From Mycetocola manganoxydans (lineage in GTDB: Bacteria > Actinomycetota > Actinomycetes > Actinomycetales > Microbacteriaceae), in contig NZ_RCUV01000006.1 in assembly GCF_003667545.1 (NCBI RefSeq), positions 186,001 to 250,000 on the forward strand: a stretch of 64,000 bases of DNA, written 5' to 3'. Below the pieces are notes generated by a model. That model ran no database searches and was not told the origin of the DNA. It saw nothing but the letters and a program-made list of their open reading frames with translations. How positions within the stretch are numbered: the first letter of the stretch is position 1; each line of letters begins with the position of its first letter. Shown one piece after another: positions 52,166 to 62,183 of the stretch. The position numbers and the translations under genes were made by a program.

Positions 52166-53104
52166 ATGGACAGCGACGCACCGGAAGTTCTTCCGACGAA
52201 GAACGAGCGTCGCGAGGCGACCCGCGAGAAGGCGAAGGAGCTGCGGGAGTCGCAGAAGAAGCGCGATAAGCGCAACCGCGTGCTCCTCCAGGGTGGCATC
52301 GTCGTCGCTGTTGTCGCCGTCATCGTCGGTGTCGCGTTCATCATCACGAGTGCCATCCGGCCGCCGGCCCCTGGCCCCGCCAACATGGCCAGCGACGGGA
52401 TCGTCGTCGGTTCAGCACTCGAAGTCGTGGAGACCCCTGCCCTCGCTGCCGGAGCGTCGCCCGTCGCCACAAAGGTCGACCCGAACGTTCCGAACATCCG
52501 GATCTACGTCGACTACCTGTGCCCTGTGTGCGGTGAGTTCGAGCGAGCAAACGCCGAACAGCTCGCCACCTGGGCCGAGAAGGGCACGGCGACGGTCGAG
52601 TATCACCCCATCGCGCTGCTCACCGGGCGGTCTGCCGGGTCCCAGTACTCCCTGCGTGCGGCGAACGCCGCCGCGTGCGTCGCCAACTACTCGCCGAATG
52701 ACTTCTTCGACTTCAACTCCTCGCTGTTCAAGAACCAGCCCGAGGTCGGAACAGCGGGGCACTCGGATGAAGCACTCATGGAGTTCGCGGCCACGGCGAT
52801 CCAGACGGATGCCGGTACGGCGCCTGCCGGACCGATCCAGTCGAACATCGATTCCTGCATCACAGATGCCACCTTCACCCCGTGGGTCCAGTCCGCGACG
52901 GACCGCGCCACCACCGAGAAGGTGCCGTACTCGTCGCTCGACAAGGTCAAGGGAACCCCGACCGTGCTCGTGAACGACAAGCAGTACACGGGGTCGATCA
53001 CCGATGACGAAGAGTTCCAGGCCTTCGTGCTGTCTGTCGCCAGCGAGACCTACGCGAAGTCGAGCCCGAGCCCGAGTCCTTCGCCGTCCGCACCTGCCGA
53101 GTAG
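52166..53104 (+). CDS. Membrane-anchored DsbA-like thioredoxin-fold protein
   Basis: A 312-residue disulfide-handling protein on the outer face of the membrane. A basic, coiled N-terminus (about 1-38) precedes one helix (about 40-65), then a thioredoxin/DsbA domain (about 110-290). The redox motif is CPVC in YLCPVCGEFERANA, the cis-proline loop is GTPTVLVNDKQY, and a serine-proline tail ends the protein. ATG 52166 is preceded by GAGGA. Such proteins form or shuffle disulfides in exported proteins. It is divergent from the sugar ABC ATPase and directly before the convergent ThrE-like exporter gene. Confidence 0.9.
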   Translation: MDSDAPEVLPTKNERREATREKAKELRESQKKRDKRNRVLLQGGIVVAVVAVIVGVAFIITSAIRPPAPGPANMASDGIVVGSALEVVETPALAAGASPVATKVDPNVPNIRIYVDYLCPVCGEFERANAEQLATWAEKGTATVEYHPIALLTGRSAGSQYSLRAANAAACVANYSPNDFFDFNSSLFKNQPEVGTAGHSDEALMEFAATAIQTDAGTAPAGPIQSNIDSCITDATFTPWVQSATDRATTEKVPYSSLDKVKGTPTVLVNDKQYTGSITDDEEFQAFVLSVASETYAKSSPSPSPSPSAPAE

Positions 53105-53107
53105 CGG

Positions 53108-54448
53108 CTAGATCTTTTCGTCGCGCTTGCGGCCCAGCCGCACCTGAACGCCCATGAGCGGGCCGACGAACCTGCGCTGGATCCGGCGTGCAGGTCCGAG
53201 CGCGTTCTGAACGATGTACTGGCCGAGGATTGCGCCCGCCGCGAGGGCGACGGCGACCGATGCAGCTTCGAGCATGCTGAGCAGCCCGTCGATCGAACCG
53301 GCGCTGAGTTCCAGCAGCCCCCGGAAGAGAATGAGCCCGGGAACCAGCGGGACGAGCGCCGAAACCACGAGCGGCAGGGGAGGAGTCCGCACCAGCCGCG
53401 AGGCGAGTGCTGACAGCACGCCGACGGCGACGGCGGCGGCAGCGGCCGACCAGGCGACGCCCAATCCGGCTACCTGCCCGCCCGTGTAGACGAGGTAGGC
53501 GAGAATTCCGAGCGCGCTGACCGCCCAGATGGCCCTGGCAGGCACTTCGACCGCGAGCGCGAAGCCGAGAATGATGATGACGGATGCTGCGCACAGCAAC
53601 CAGATGTTGGCGAACGACGGCGGGACGTAATTGTCGATGTCGAGGACGAGGCCGAACCGGGCGAGGAGCGTGGTCGTCCCGGCGACTCCGGCGACGAGCC
53701 CTCCCGTGATGAGGAGAGCTTCGAGCACGCGCGCTGTTCCCGTGACGTAGAACCCGGACAGGACGTCCTGCACGGCGCCGAACGAGGTCACGCCGGCGAG
53801 AAGCACGATGATGGTCGCGACGACGACGAGGAACGAACTCGCCGCAGGATCGAGAAAGTGCACGACGGCAGCGACAATCGGTCCGACGGCGCCCCCGGCG
53901 AGAGTCTGGTAGAACACACTCATCCGGGTGCGTGCGAGAGCTGTTGTGAGGGAATCGACGAAGAAGGTGGCTACGAACGCGGCGGCGATGACGAGAGGTC
54001 CTCCACCGAGGAGAAGGGCAGCTCCTGCGCCGACGAGGCTCCAGCCCAGCCGCCGGATCAGCACCGGGTAGATCGGGCGCGCAGCGATGATCGTGTTGAC
54101 GCGGATCCTGGCCTCCCCGACGGAGATCGGGGTGTGGAGAAGGTCGTCGACGAGGGTGGACGTGTTCGTGAGGCGCGTGTAGTCGAGCGTGCGGTACTTG
54201 ACGTTTCTCGACCTGGTGACCGTGTCGTTCGTCGACGGATCGTCCCAGGTCAGTGTGATGACCGTGTGCGTCACATCCGCTTCACAGCCTTTGAGCCCGT
54301 AGGCCCGCGTGACGGCGAGCATCGTCGCTGTCGCATCTTCGGCGCTGGCACCGGAAGCGAAGATGACCTCGCCGCACCGGATGGCGAGATCGAGGATGCC
54401 TCTGCCCGTTTGTTCTGTCGTTGCGGGCGCCTGGGACTGCTCGGGCAT
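53108..54448 (-). CDS. thrE: ThrE-family threonine/serine exporter
   Basis: A 446-residue membrane protein. A cytoplasmic N-terminal domain (about 1-125, DUF1212) contains LAIRCGEVIFASGASAEDATATM, the family signature that includes a putative hydrolase-like site. About ten membrane helices follow in two sets (DUF1212 core and DUF3815). Corynebacterial ThrE exports threonine and serine using proton motive force; substrate here is inferred. It is convergent with the DsbA-like gene, three bases apart at the stops, and divergent from tRNA-Thr. That adjacency is of no known meaning. Confidence 0.88.
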   Translation of the reverse strand: MPEQSQAPATTEQTGRGILDLAIRCGEVIFASGASAEDATATMLAVTRAYGLKGCEADVTHTVITLTWDDPSTNDTVTRSRNVKYRTLDYTRLTNTSTLVDDLLHTPISVGEARIRVNTIIAARPIYPVLIRRLGWSLVGAGAALLLGGGPLVIAAAFVATFFVDSLTTALARTRMSVFYQTLAGGAVGPIVAAVVHFLDPAASSFLVVVATIIVLLAGVTSFGAVQDVLSGFYVTGTARVLEALLITGGLVAGVAGTTTLLARFGLVLDIDNYVPPSFANIWLLCAASVIIILGFALAVEVPARAIWAVSALGILAYLVYTGGQVAGLGVAWSAAAAAVAVGVLSALASRLVRTPPLPLVVSALVPLVPGLILFRGLLELSAGSIDGLLSMLEAASVAVALAAGAILGQYIVQNALGPARRIQRRFVGPLMGVQVRLGRKRDEKI

Positions 54449-54513
54449 GCGTGTGTTCCTCGTCGTGGTGGTCCTCCAAGGATGTCATGGCAGGACACGC
54501 CTCGAGGGTTCGT

Positions 54514-54519
54514 TATGAT
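54514..54519 (+). promoter_or_regulatory. -10 box of tRNA-Thr
   Basis: TATGAT 12 bases before the first base of the mature tRNA. No clear -35 was found. Confidence 0.5.
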
Positions 54520-54531
54520 TGACGAGTCCAC

Positions 54532-54605
54532 GCCGCCTTAGCTCAGTTGGCCAGAGCAGCGCACTTGTAATGCGCAGGTCGTCGGTTCGAATCCGACAGG
54601 CGGCT
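54532..54605 (+). tRNA. tRNA-Thr (anticodon TGT)
   Basis: A complete cloverleaf of 74 bases: acceptor stem GCCGCCT/AGGCGGC, D-arm AGCTCAGTTGGCCAGAGC, anticodon stem GCGCA/TGCGC with loop CTTGTAA giving TGT, and T-arm GTCGG-TTCGAAT-CCGAC. The discriminator base is T and CCA is not encoded. Confidence 0.96.
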
Positions 54606-54616
54606 CTCATGTGTAA

Positions 54617-55588
54617 ATGCTCGATGCGCCCCCGGTGGTCGCGGTGAACCCCAGGGCGGGAATCCCGCCCTGGCTCGCCATCACCATCGCCGCCGCGTGC
54701 GGTGGGCTCGTTGCCGTGCAGACCCGGCTCAACGGTGCCCTCGGCCTCGCAATCGGTGACGGCTTCGTTGCCGCCGTGATCTCTTTCGGATCCGGCCTCG
54801 TCATCCTCACCGTCTGTTTGATGTTCGTCCGGAGCGGGCGCACCGGCCTCGTGACGATCACCGCCGCCCTCCGCGAAGGAAGCATGCCGTGGTGGACGGT
54901 ACTCGGCGGTCTCTCGGGTGCGTTCCTCGTCCTCGGTCAGGGCATCACCGGCGCTGTCGTCGGCGTGGCACTGTTCAGCGTCGCCCTCGTCGCCGGCCAG
55001 ACGGTCTCGGGACTGATCCTCGACCGGGTGGGTTTCGGACCCAACGGGCGGGTTGCCACCACATGGCCGCGGCTCATCGGCGCGGCTCTCGCGATGATCG
55101 CCGTGCTGTGGTCCGTCTCGGGGCAGATCGGCGGCGACGTCCCGCTGTGGATGCTCGGGATGCCACTGATCGCCGGTTTCGGCACCGGCTGGCAGTCAGC
55201 GGTCAACGGCCGGGTCCGAGCTCGTGCGCACAGCGCGCTCACCGCGACGTTCCTGAACTTCGTTGTCGGCACGTCCGCCCTCGTCGCTGTACTCCTCATC
55301 CGGTCCATCTTCGTCGGCTGGCCGGAGAGTCTCCCGGCGCAACCGATGCTGTATCTCGGCGGGGCCATCGGCTGCGTGTTCATCGGCGTGAACGCGTTCC
55401 TCGTCGCCCACACCGGTGTGCTGCTTCTCGGGCTGGGCACCGTCGCCGGCCAGCTGATCGGGTCGGTCGTCATCGATGCCCTTGCGGCGGGCGGGGTCGG
55501 CCTCAGCGTCACAACGGTCAGCGGCGCCGCACTCGCCCTCGTCGCCGTGGGCGTCGCGACGTTCAGGCGGCCTAGAGCTCGCGGATAA
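54617..55588 (+). CDS. DMT-family transporter (YdcZ/DUF606 duplicated)
   Basis: A 323-residue membrane protein with about ten helices arranged as two DUF606 repeats (about 15-160 and 170-315). Each repeat opens with a similar asparagine-containing segment, VAVQTRLNGALGLAIGDG in the first and FGTGWQSAVNGRVRARAHS in the second. The fused form is common in actinobacteria, where shorter relatives work as pairs. Substrate unknown. Start ATG 54617 lies 12 bases after tRNA-Thr with no ribosome site, so the start is uncertain. It overlaps the convergent nitroreductase gene by 17 bases. Confidence 0.85.
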   Translation: MLDAPPVVAVNPRAGIPPWLAITIAAACGGLVAVQTRLNGALGLAIGDGFVAAVISFGSGLVILTVCLMFVRSGRTGLVTITAALREGSMPWWTVLGGLSGAFLVLGQGITGAVVGVALFSVALVAGQTVSGLILDRVGFGPNGRVATTWPRLIGAALAMIAVLWSVSGQIGGDVPLWMLGMPLIAGFGTGWQSAVNGRVRARAHSALTATFLNFVVGTSALVAVLLIRSIFVGWPESLPAQPMLYLGGAIGCVFIGVNAFLVAHTGVLLLGLGTVAGQLIGSVVIDALAAGGVGLSVTTVSGAALALVAVGVATFRRPRARG

Positions 55589-56105
55589 GTGATTCGGCGT
55601 CGATGGGCTTGCGCGATCCCGTCTTCGCGTTCTCAGGGATGCCTCCGACGTAAAGCCAGCCAAGCAGGTATTCGTTCTTGCCGAGCTTGTGCATTTTTCG
55701 AACCGGCTTCGAACGCGTGTAGCTCCCTGTGCGCCACAGAACGCCCCAGCCGGCGTCGTACAGCAGCAGGCTGAGCATGTGGGCGACGCCGGAGGCAACA
55801 GCCTCCTGCTCCCACGCCGGCACCTTCGAGTTCTTCTTGAGCGAGACGACGATCGCGATGAGGAGGGAGGCCCGGAGCGGCTTGGACGACGGAGAATCGT
55901 CGCCCTCCGCCTTCGCTATCGCCTTGCCGAGCTTCTCCCGCGCCGAACCTCGCAACTCGAGTAGCCGCCACGGCCGCAGGGCACTGTGGTCGGCGACGCG
56001 GGCGGATGCCGCGACGAGGGGAAGCAGGTCCTCGTGCGTCGGGGCATCCGCCGTCACGCGCGACCACGAGCGGCGCGCAGCGACGACGTCGACCAGGCGG
56101 GTCAC
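55572..56105 (-). CDS. Nitroreductase-family flavoprotein
   Basis: A 177-residue FMN-dependent oxidoreductase resembling the short YdjA branch. Seen: the N-terminal FMN contacts AARRSWSRV, HSALRPWRLLELRGSAREKLG, and the C-terminal LLYDAGWGVLWRTGSYTRS and GKNEYLLGWLYVG. Short members like this lack the extended dimer arms of NfsB and have poorly known substrates. It lies one base after msrB on the same strand, suggesting co-expression with that oxidative repair enzyme. Confidence 0.85.
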   Translation of the reverse strand: MTRLVDVVAARRSWSRVTADAPTHEDLLPLVAASARVADHSALRPWRLLELRGSAREKLGKAIAKAEGDDSPSSKPLRASLLIAIVVSLKKNSKVPAWEQEAVASGVAHMLSLLLYDAGWGVLWRTGSYTRSKPVRKMHKLGKNEYLLGWLYVGGIPENAKTGSRKPIDAESLIREL

Positions 56106-56106
56106 G

Positions 56107-56523
56107 TTACTCGACGGGTGCGAAGTTGAGTGCCAGCGAGTTCATGCAGTACCGGTCACCGGTCGGTGTCCCGAATCCATCGTCGAAGACGTGTCCGAGG
56201 TGGGAGTCGCACGTCGCGCAACGCACCTCTGTCCGTACCATTCCCAGTGAGTTGTCTTCGATCAGCTGCACGGCTTCCGGCCGGACGGACTCGTAGAAGC
56301 TCGGCCAGCCGCACCCGGAATCGAATTTGGTTCCGCTCTTGAACAGTTCTGCGCCACACGCTGCACAGGTGTACAGACCCGCGCGGCTCTCGTCGAGCAG
56401 TTCGCCGGTCCACGGGCGCTCCGTTGCCGCTTCACGCAGCACCGCGTACTGCTCACTGGTCAGTTCTTCGCGCCACTCGTCGTTGGTCTTGGTGACCGGG
56501 GTCTTGTCCACAGGCTGGTTCAT
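56107..56523 (-). CDS. msrB: Peptide methionine-(R)-S-oxide reductase
   Basis: A 138-residue repair enzyme that reduces methionine-R-sulfoxide in proteins. Two zinc-binding CxxC pairs are seen, in [11 protein letters not shown] and [14 protein letters not shown]. The family core [10 protein letters not shown] is present, and the catalytic cysteine is in [16 protein letters not shown] 56523 has AAGGAG seven bases upstream. First gene of a two-gene unit with the nitroreductase. Confidence 0.96.
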   Translation of the reverse strand: MNQPVDKTPVTKTNDEWREELTSEQYAVLREAATERPWTGELLDESRAGLYTCAACGAELFKSGTKFDSGCGWPSFYESVRPEAVQLIEDNSLGMVRTEVRCATCDSHLGHVFDDGFGTPTGDRYCMNSLALNFAPVE

Positions 56524-56720
56524 AGTGCTCCTTACGGATAATGCTTGCCTCTTATCTAACCCCTTCCCGGGCTCTGGTGTTCCCGTCTTACGTTCAGGCT
56601 GGGCAACACCTGAGCATCGCCTGCTCGCCTCGTCCGACGCGCCACGGGAGAAGCGGAAGCGCGTTGCGCACGCCCTAGGATGGCGGCACGGTCTGCGAGC
56701 GGACACAAGGACTTCGAGCG

Positions 56721-57011
56721 GTGGTGAATATGGCGGACAACGGTTCTTCGGACGGAACGCCCCAGGAGCTCAGCGAGCGCGATCTCGCGATTCTCGAGTT
56801 CGAGAGCCGGTGGTGGCAGCACGCCGGCCAGAAAGAGGAGGCCGTCCGTGCCGCGTTCGGGTTCTCTCCCACCCGGTACTATCAATTGCTGGGCGTGCTC
56901 ATCGATTCGCCGGCGGCCCTCGTTCACGATCCGCTCCTGGTCAAGCGCCTGCACAGGCTGCGCGACACCCGGCAGGCGGCACGCCGTGCCCGAGCGAGGA
57001 ACGCAGACTGA
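56721..57011 (+). CDS. DUF3263 protein
   Basis: A small DNA-binding-like protein of 96 residues from GTG 56721, or 93 from ATG 56730; the ribosome site does not decide. The helical core [28 protein letters not shown] followed by [18 protein letters not shown] has the look of a helix-turn-helix and is diagnostic of DUF3263, an actinobacterial family of unknown function. The C-terminus is basic ([10 protein letters not shown]). It precedes the LytR_C gene, an arrangement common in actinobacteria; the link between them is unknown. Confidence 0.85.
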   Translation: MVNMADNGSSDGTPQELSERDLAILEFESRWWQHAGQKEEAVRAAFGFSPTRYYQLLGVLIDSPAALVHDPLLVKRLHRLRDTRQAARRARARNAD

Positions 57012-57119
57012 ACAACGTTCCGCGCCCCGATCGCGGATCGGCATCCGAGCCCGTCTGACCGAGACACCGTCTGACCGACAAGCACAACCGACAAGCACAG
57101 AGGACCTGACAGCAGCGAC

Positions 57120-57692
57120 ATGGCACACAACTTCGCCAAGGACAGGTTCGACGAGATCCCTGAAGACCTTCGACGGGTTGGAGCGCATCGCGCGCCCGTG
57201 CCGGCCGGCAGGGGCTGGTTTCTGTTCCTGTGGGCGGGACTGGCGACTCTTCTCCTCGTCGGGGCTGGGATCCTCGGCCTGACGCTCCTCGGTGATCGGG
57301 TCAACTTCGTCGAGACCCCTCGACCCGCAGCGACTGCCCCCGCGCCGACGGAGACGCCGGTGGCCGTTGCCACCATCGACCCGGACTCGATGGTCACCGT
57401 GCTGAACGGTACGACAACCAGGGGCCTGGCCACCCGGGCGATCGAGAAACTCAATTCTGCGGGCTGGACCCAGAGCATCACGCCGGGAAGTGCTTCAGCC
57501 ACCGACGTCGAAAAGACCACCGTCTATTACGAAGACCCGTCGCAGGAAGGGGCTGCTCGCGGACTCGCAGAGGGACTCGGCATCGGGAGCATCCAGCTGT
57601 CGACGCAGTTCCAGATCCCCGTCGACGATGGGGAAGAACCCCTCCTGCAGCTCACGGTCGTGCTCGGATCGGACTACGCCGCCCAGGAGTGA
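57120..57692 (+). CDS. LytR C-terminal domain membrane protein
   Basis: A 190-residue protein. A cytoplasmic head of about 30 residues precedes one helix (about 33-58, FLFLWAGLATLLLVGAGIL), a proline/threonine linker, and an extracytoplasmic LytR_C domain (about 88-185). That domain carries MVTVLNGTTTRGLATRAIEKL and the closing VVLGSDYAAQE. This domain is found after LytR-CpsA-Psr phosphotransferases and also alone in actinobacteria. It may bind cell-wall glycopolymer, but no catalytic domain is present. Start ATG 57120 lies in a 108-base gap after the DUF3263 gene, with no clear promoter. Confidence 0.85.
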   Translation: MAHNFAKDRFDEIPEDLRRVGAHRAPVPAGRGWFLFLWAGLATLLLVGAGILGLTLLGDRVNFVETPRPAATAPAPTETPVAVATIDPDSMVTVLNGTTTRGLATRAIEKLNSAGWTQSITPGSASATDVEKTTVYYEDPSQEGAARGLAEGLGIGSIQLSTQFQIPVDDGEEPLLQLTVVLGSDYAAQE

Positions 57693-57783
57693 TCCTTCCG
57701 CAGTCTCGATCCGCCGACCCGATCGTTCCCGCTGCAATCCTGTGCCGTGGTCAAACCCCTGTTCGGGCGACAGTTCTTCTCGC

Positions 57784-57916
57784 TAGGATCTGGAACTGGT
57801 CATGATTGTGCTCTCATCGCCAGAGGCTGACGAGCCGGCACGATCGCCGGGCCCTGGCGCCGGCGGACCCGGGCTGGCGCCTGCCTGCACGGAGAACACT
57901 GCAATGGGAGTTACAC
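57784..57916 (+). promoter_or_regulatory. Possible promoter and long leader of the cold-shock gene
   Basis: TAGGAT (57784-57789) is the best -10 candidate and would give a leader of about 120 bases before the ATG at 57917. The leader is GC-rich with self-complementary GGCGCC and CCCGGG stretches (57848-57885). Long structured leaders control cold-shock mRNAs in other bacteria. No -35 was found, so this is tentative. Confidence 0.35.
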
Positions 57917-58120
57917 ATGGCGAACGGAACCGTGAAATGGTTCAACGCTGAAAAAGGCTACGGCTTCATCACCGTCGACGGGGATGGGCAGGACGTCTTC
58001 GTCCACTATTCCGCGATCGACAGCACCGGTTATCGCTCACTCGAAGAAGGCCAGCAGGTCAGCTTCGAGATCGGAACCGGCGCGAAGGGCCCTCAGGCAG
58101 AGGCTGTCCGCGCGGTCTGA
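57917..58120 (+). CDS. cspA: Cold-shock protein (CspA family)
   Basis: A 67-residue RNA/DNA chaperone with a single cold-shock domain. The two RNA-binding motifs are seen: KGYGFITV (RNP1) and DVFVHYSAI (RNP2), after the usual [11 protein letters not shown] start. GGGAG lies eight bases upstream of the ATG. It is monocistronic between the LytR_C gene and groEL. Confidence 0.97.
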   Translation: MANGTVKWFNAEKGYGFITVDGDGQDVFVHYSAIDSTGYRSLEEGQQVSFEIGTGAKGPQAEAVRAV

Positions 58121-58208
58121 GCCGCGCTGCCAGGCGCCGTCCACCATCGGTGGGCGGCGCCTGGTCGTCGGGGGCGTCCCCGCTGTGCTTCACACGACCG
58201 GCGCCGAG

Positions 58209-58235
58209 CTTGCACTCGCAGGGGCAGAGTGCCAG
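58209..58235 (+). promoter_or_regulatory. Degenerate second CIRCE-like element overlapping the groEL -35
   Basis: GCACTC (58212-58217), nine bases, then GAGTGC (58227-58232) has the exact CIRCE arm core and N9 spacer but lacks the outer TTA/TAA. It overlaps the -35 TTGCAC and starts 34 bases before the perfect CIRCE, about three helical turns away. HrcA could bind both. Confidence 0.55.
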
Positions 58236-58238
58236 AAT
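58210..58238 (+). promoter_or_regulatory. groEL promoter
   Basis: TTGCAC (58210-58215) and CAGAAT (58233-58238) are separated by 17 bases. The start point, about 58245, falls in the left arm of the CIRCE. Confidence 0.75.
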
Positions 58239-58242
58239 CGTG

Positions 58243-58269
58243 TTAGCACTCGCATTCGTAGAGTGCTAA
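58243..58269 (+). promoter_or_regulatory. CIRCE operator (HrcA site) of groEL
   Basis: TTAGCACTC (58243-58251), nine bases, GAGTGCTAA (58261-58269): a perfect match to the CIRCE consensus, placed at the transcription start. It shows that groEL is controlled by the heat-shock repressor HrcA. Confidence 0.97.
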
Positions 58270-59925
<1,656 letters not shown>

Positions 59926-59948
59926 GTCCGAGCAACTCGCACGAATCG

Positions 59949-59978
59949 GCGGGGCGTCTCCTTCGGGAGGCGCCCCGC
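59949..59978 (+). terminator. groEL terminator
   Basis: GCGGGGCGTCTCC (59949-59961) pairs with GGAGGCGCCCCGC (59966-59978), one G-U pair, over a TTCG tetraloop. TTTCG follows. It is 24 bases after the groEL stop. Confidence 0.9.
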
Positions 59979-60013
59979 TTTCGTCGTCGTGACGGCTGCA
60001 CCGATCGCATCCG

Positions 60014-60304
60014 TCACACGCGGAACATGTTCGCGTTCGTCCGCTCGATCTCCTGGTACTGGGTTCCCGCCTTCGCGAGCGCGGTGTTGATGTGGACAGC
60101 GCTCTCTTCAACGCGCCGCTGGGTGCCGCGCCAATCGGCGACGACCCCCTGGAACGCGGTCGACGCTTCTCCCGTCCACGTCGACTGGAGCTCGGTCAGC
60201 TGGCGCATCATGGCGTCGACCTCGGACTGGATCGTCTCGATTCGCGCCCGGACGGACCCGGTCGTTCCCATGACGACATCGCTGTCCACCTGGTATCTGG
60301 TCAT
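60014..60304 (-). CDS. WXG100-family ESAT-6-like protein
   Basis: A 96-residue helical hairpin protein of the type secreted by ESX/type VII systems. The turn motif WTGEASTAF (W-x-G) is seen near residue 43 between two amphipathic helices. No C-terminal YxxxD/E secretion signal is evident, apart from a loosely similar YQEIE near 85. It begins with MTRYQVDS and has a strong GAGGAGG site. No EccC, partner WXG protein or toxin is adjacent, so it is an orphan; it could pair with itself. It is convergent with groEL. Confidence 0.88.
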   Translation of the reverse strand: MTRYQVDSDVVMGTTGSVRARIETIQSEVDAMMRQLTELQSTWTGEASTAFQGVVADWRGTQRRVEESAVHINTALAKAGTQYQEIERTNANMFRV

Positions 60305-60452
60305 GACTCCTCCTCTGGATGACGGACGCGCGGGGCGCAGCATCCGTTCTCCGACCGTACGGGCGCCTCAGCGCGCACCGGACGGCAGGACATGAGCGGT
60401 GGAGGGCGTTCGGCGGCCAGTGCCCTGGGGAGGAGCGTCAGGCAGGAACGGC

Positions 60453-62168
60453 TCAGCTCGGAGGGGAGGGAACCGCGGTGTCTGCGAGCGGGAAACTCAC
60501 GCGGAAGGTGGCTCCGCCTCCCGGTGTCTCGGTAACGGATACCGTGCCGTGGTGAGCGGCGACGATGGACGAGACGATGGCGAGCCCGAGGCCGGAGCCA
60601 CCGGTCTCCCTCGTGCGGGAGGAATCGGCTCGCCAGAAGCGCTGGAAGATCTTCTCGCGAATCTGAGGGGGAACACCGTCGCCGTGGTCGATCACGGCGA
60701 TCGTCGCGGTGCGCGACTTGAGGTCCGCGGACACCCCGATCTCGAGCGGGCTGTCGTCTGGCGTGAAGCGGAGGGCGTTCCCGACGAGGTTGGTGACGAC
60801 CTGACGCAGTTTATTCTCTTCACCCATGACGATCGCCGGAACCTCGGGCTCGGGGTCCGGGGCGACCGCGAGGTTCGACCGGATCGTCAACGCAGGACCG
60901 GTGTCGGTCGCCTTGCGTGGGCGTCGCTGGCGCAACCGGGCGAGCGTTGCCCCGGCAAAGGCGATCGATCCCGTCGCTGTCGACTCGTCGTCCGTCGGCA
61001 TGGCGCGAGTGACGGAGGATGCCGCGGGGGCGGATTCCGTCTGAACCGGGGCAGGCGGAAGAACCGGCGTCGGCGGGCAATCCACGACGACGCTCACCGT
61101 GCGTCGTGGCGACGATGCGTTCGCGTCGAGCGCCGCGTCCCTCGCGATCGGAGTGAGGTCGACCGGCGTAAGTACCATCGGCTTGGTCTCATCGAGTCGC
61201 GCCAGTTCGAGGAGATCCTCGACGAGGCCGCCCATGCGAATGGCTTCCTTCTCGATTCGGCTCATCGCCTGGGCGAGGTCGTCGCTGTTCTGCAGCGCGC
61301 CCATCCGGTACAGCTCGGCGTAGCCCCGAACCGTGACGAGAGGCGTCCGCAATTCGTGGCTGGCGTCGCCGACGAAGCGCCGCATCTGGTCGATGGTCCG
61401 CGCCCGGTCTGCGAAGGCCTTGTCGATTCGCGCCAGCATGGTGTTGAGCGAGCGGTTTAAGCGCCCGACCTCGGTGTTCGGGGTCGCGACGGCGAGACGC
61501 TGGCTGAAGTCACCATCGGCGATCGCCGCTGCCGTGTGTTCCACCTCGCGCAACGGGTGGAAGGTGCTGGTGACGAGGAGGCGTGTGAGCAGAGCGCCGA
61601 TGATGATGACCCCGAGCCCGAGACCGAAGAAGATCGTCAGGTAGGTGGCGATGATCGTCTCGGTCTCCCGCATCGAGATCGCCACAAGCACGACACCGAT
61701 GGAGCCCTGGTGGTCCCACTGGTAGGGGACGACGACGGCGTGGTAGGTCGTCTTGCCGTCGATGCTCGAGACCTGGAAGACGCCGGTCTGCTTGACGGCA
61801 TCCGACAGCTCGAACGTGCGGCTGATGTTCGGCAGCATCTCCTCCGGGCGATCCTGCCAGGTGGCGGCGCGCAATCTGCCGTCGGCGTCGTAGATCGCGG
61901 TGAAGTAGTCAGACGACATCGCATCCTTGACCATGTCGCCTGCGTTGTCAGCCTCTTCCTCGTCAACGTTGAGGAACCCGGGTGGAACCGGGGACTGCGC
62001 CGCGGCCACGAGATCGGTGTTGACCTTGTCCACGAGCGCCGGCCGAAGCATCACGACGGTACCGACACCGGCGACGAGCAGTCCAAAAGTGAGGACGAGC
62101 ACGGTCACGCCGGTGATCTTCGTGCGCAGTGAAATCGCGTTCCACCACTCGGCTATGGGATCGTGCAT
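60453..62168 (-). CDS. Sensor histidine kinase with an unusual linker insertion
   Basis: A 571-residue membrane kinase of the MprB/TrcS type. Helices are at about 15-42 and 171-199 with an extracytoplasmic sensor between (43-170). HAMP follows (200-253), the H box is SHELRTPLVTVRG with H271, the N box is KLRQVVTNLVGNALRF (about 453-468), and the ATP lid is DHGDGVPPQIREKIFQRFWR with GGSGLGLAIVSSI. Between the dimerisation domain and N box sits about 75 residues rich in Pro, Ala and Ser (about 365-440) that most relatives lack. Partner regulator lies 15 bases upstream. Signal unknown; envelope stress is typical for this subfamily. Confidence 0.9.
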   Translation of the reverse strand: MHDPIAEWWNAISLRTKITGVTVLVLTFGLLVAGVGTVVMLRPALVDKVNTDLVAAAQSPVPPGFLNVDEEEADNAGDMVKDAMSSDYFTAIYDADGRLRAATWQDRPEEMLPNISRTFELSDAVKQTGVFQVSSIDGKTTYHAVVVPYQWDHQGSIGVVLVAISMRETETIIATYLTIFFGLGLGVIIIGALLTRLLVTSTFHPLREVEHTAAAIADGDFSQRLAVATPNTEVGRLNRSLNTMLARIDKAFADRARTIDQMRRFVGDASHELRTPLVTVRGYAELYRMGALQNSDDLAQAMSRIEKEAIRMGGLVEDLLELARLDETKPMVLTPVDLTPIARDAALDANASSPRRTVSVVVDCPPTPVLPPAPVQTESAPAASSVTRAMPTDDESTATGSIAFAGATLARLRQRRPRKATDTGPALTIRSNLAVAPDPEPEVPAIVMGEENKLRQVVTNLVGNALRFTPDDSPLEIGVSADLKSRTATIAVIDHGDGVPPQIREKIFQRFWRADSSRTRETGGSGLGLAIVSSIVAAHHGTVSVTETPGGGATFRVSFPLADTAVPSPPS

Positions 62169-62183
62169 GTACCCGTATTCGGT

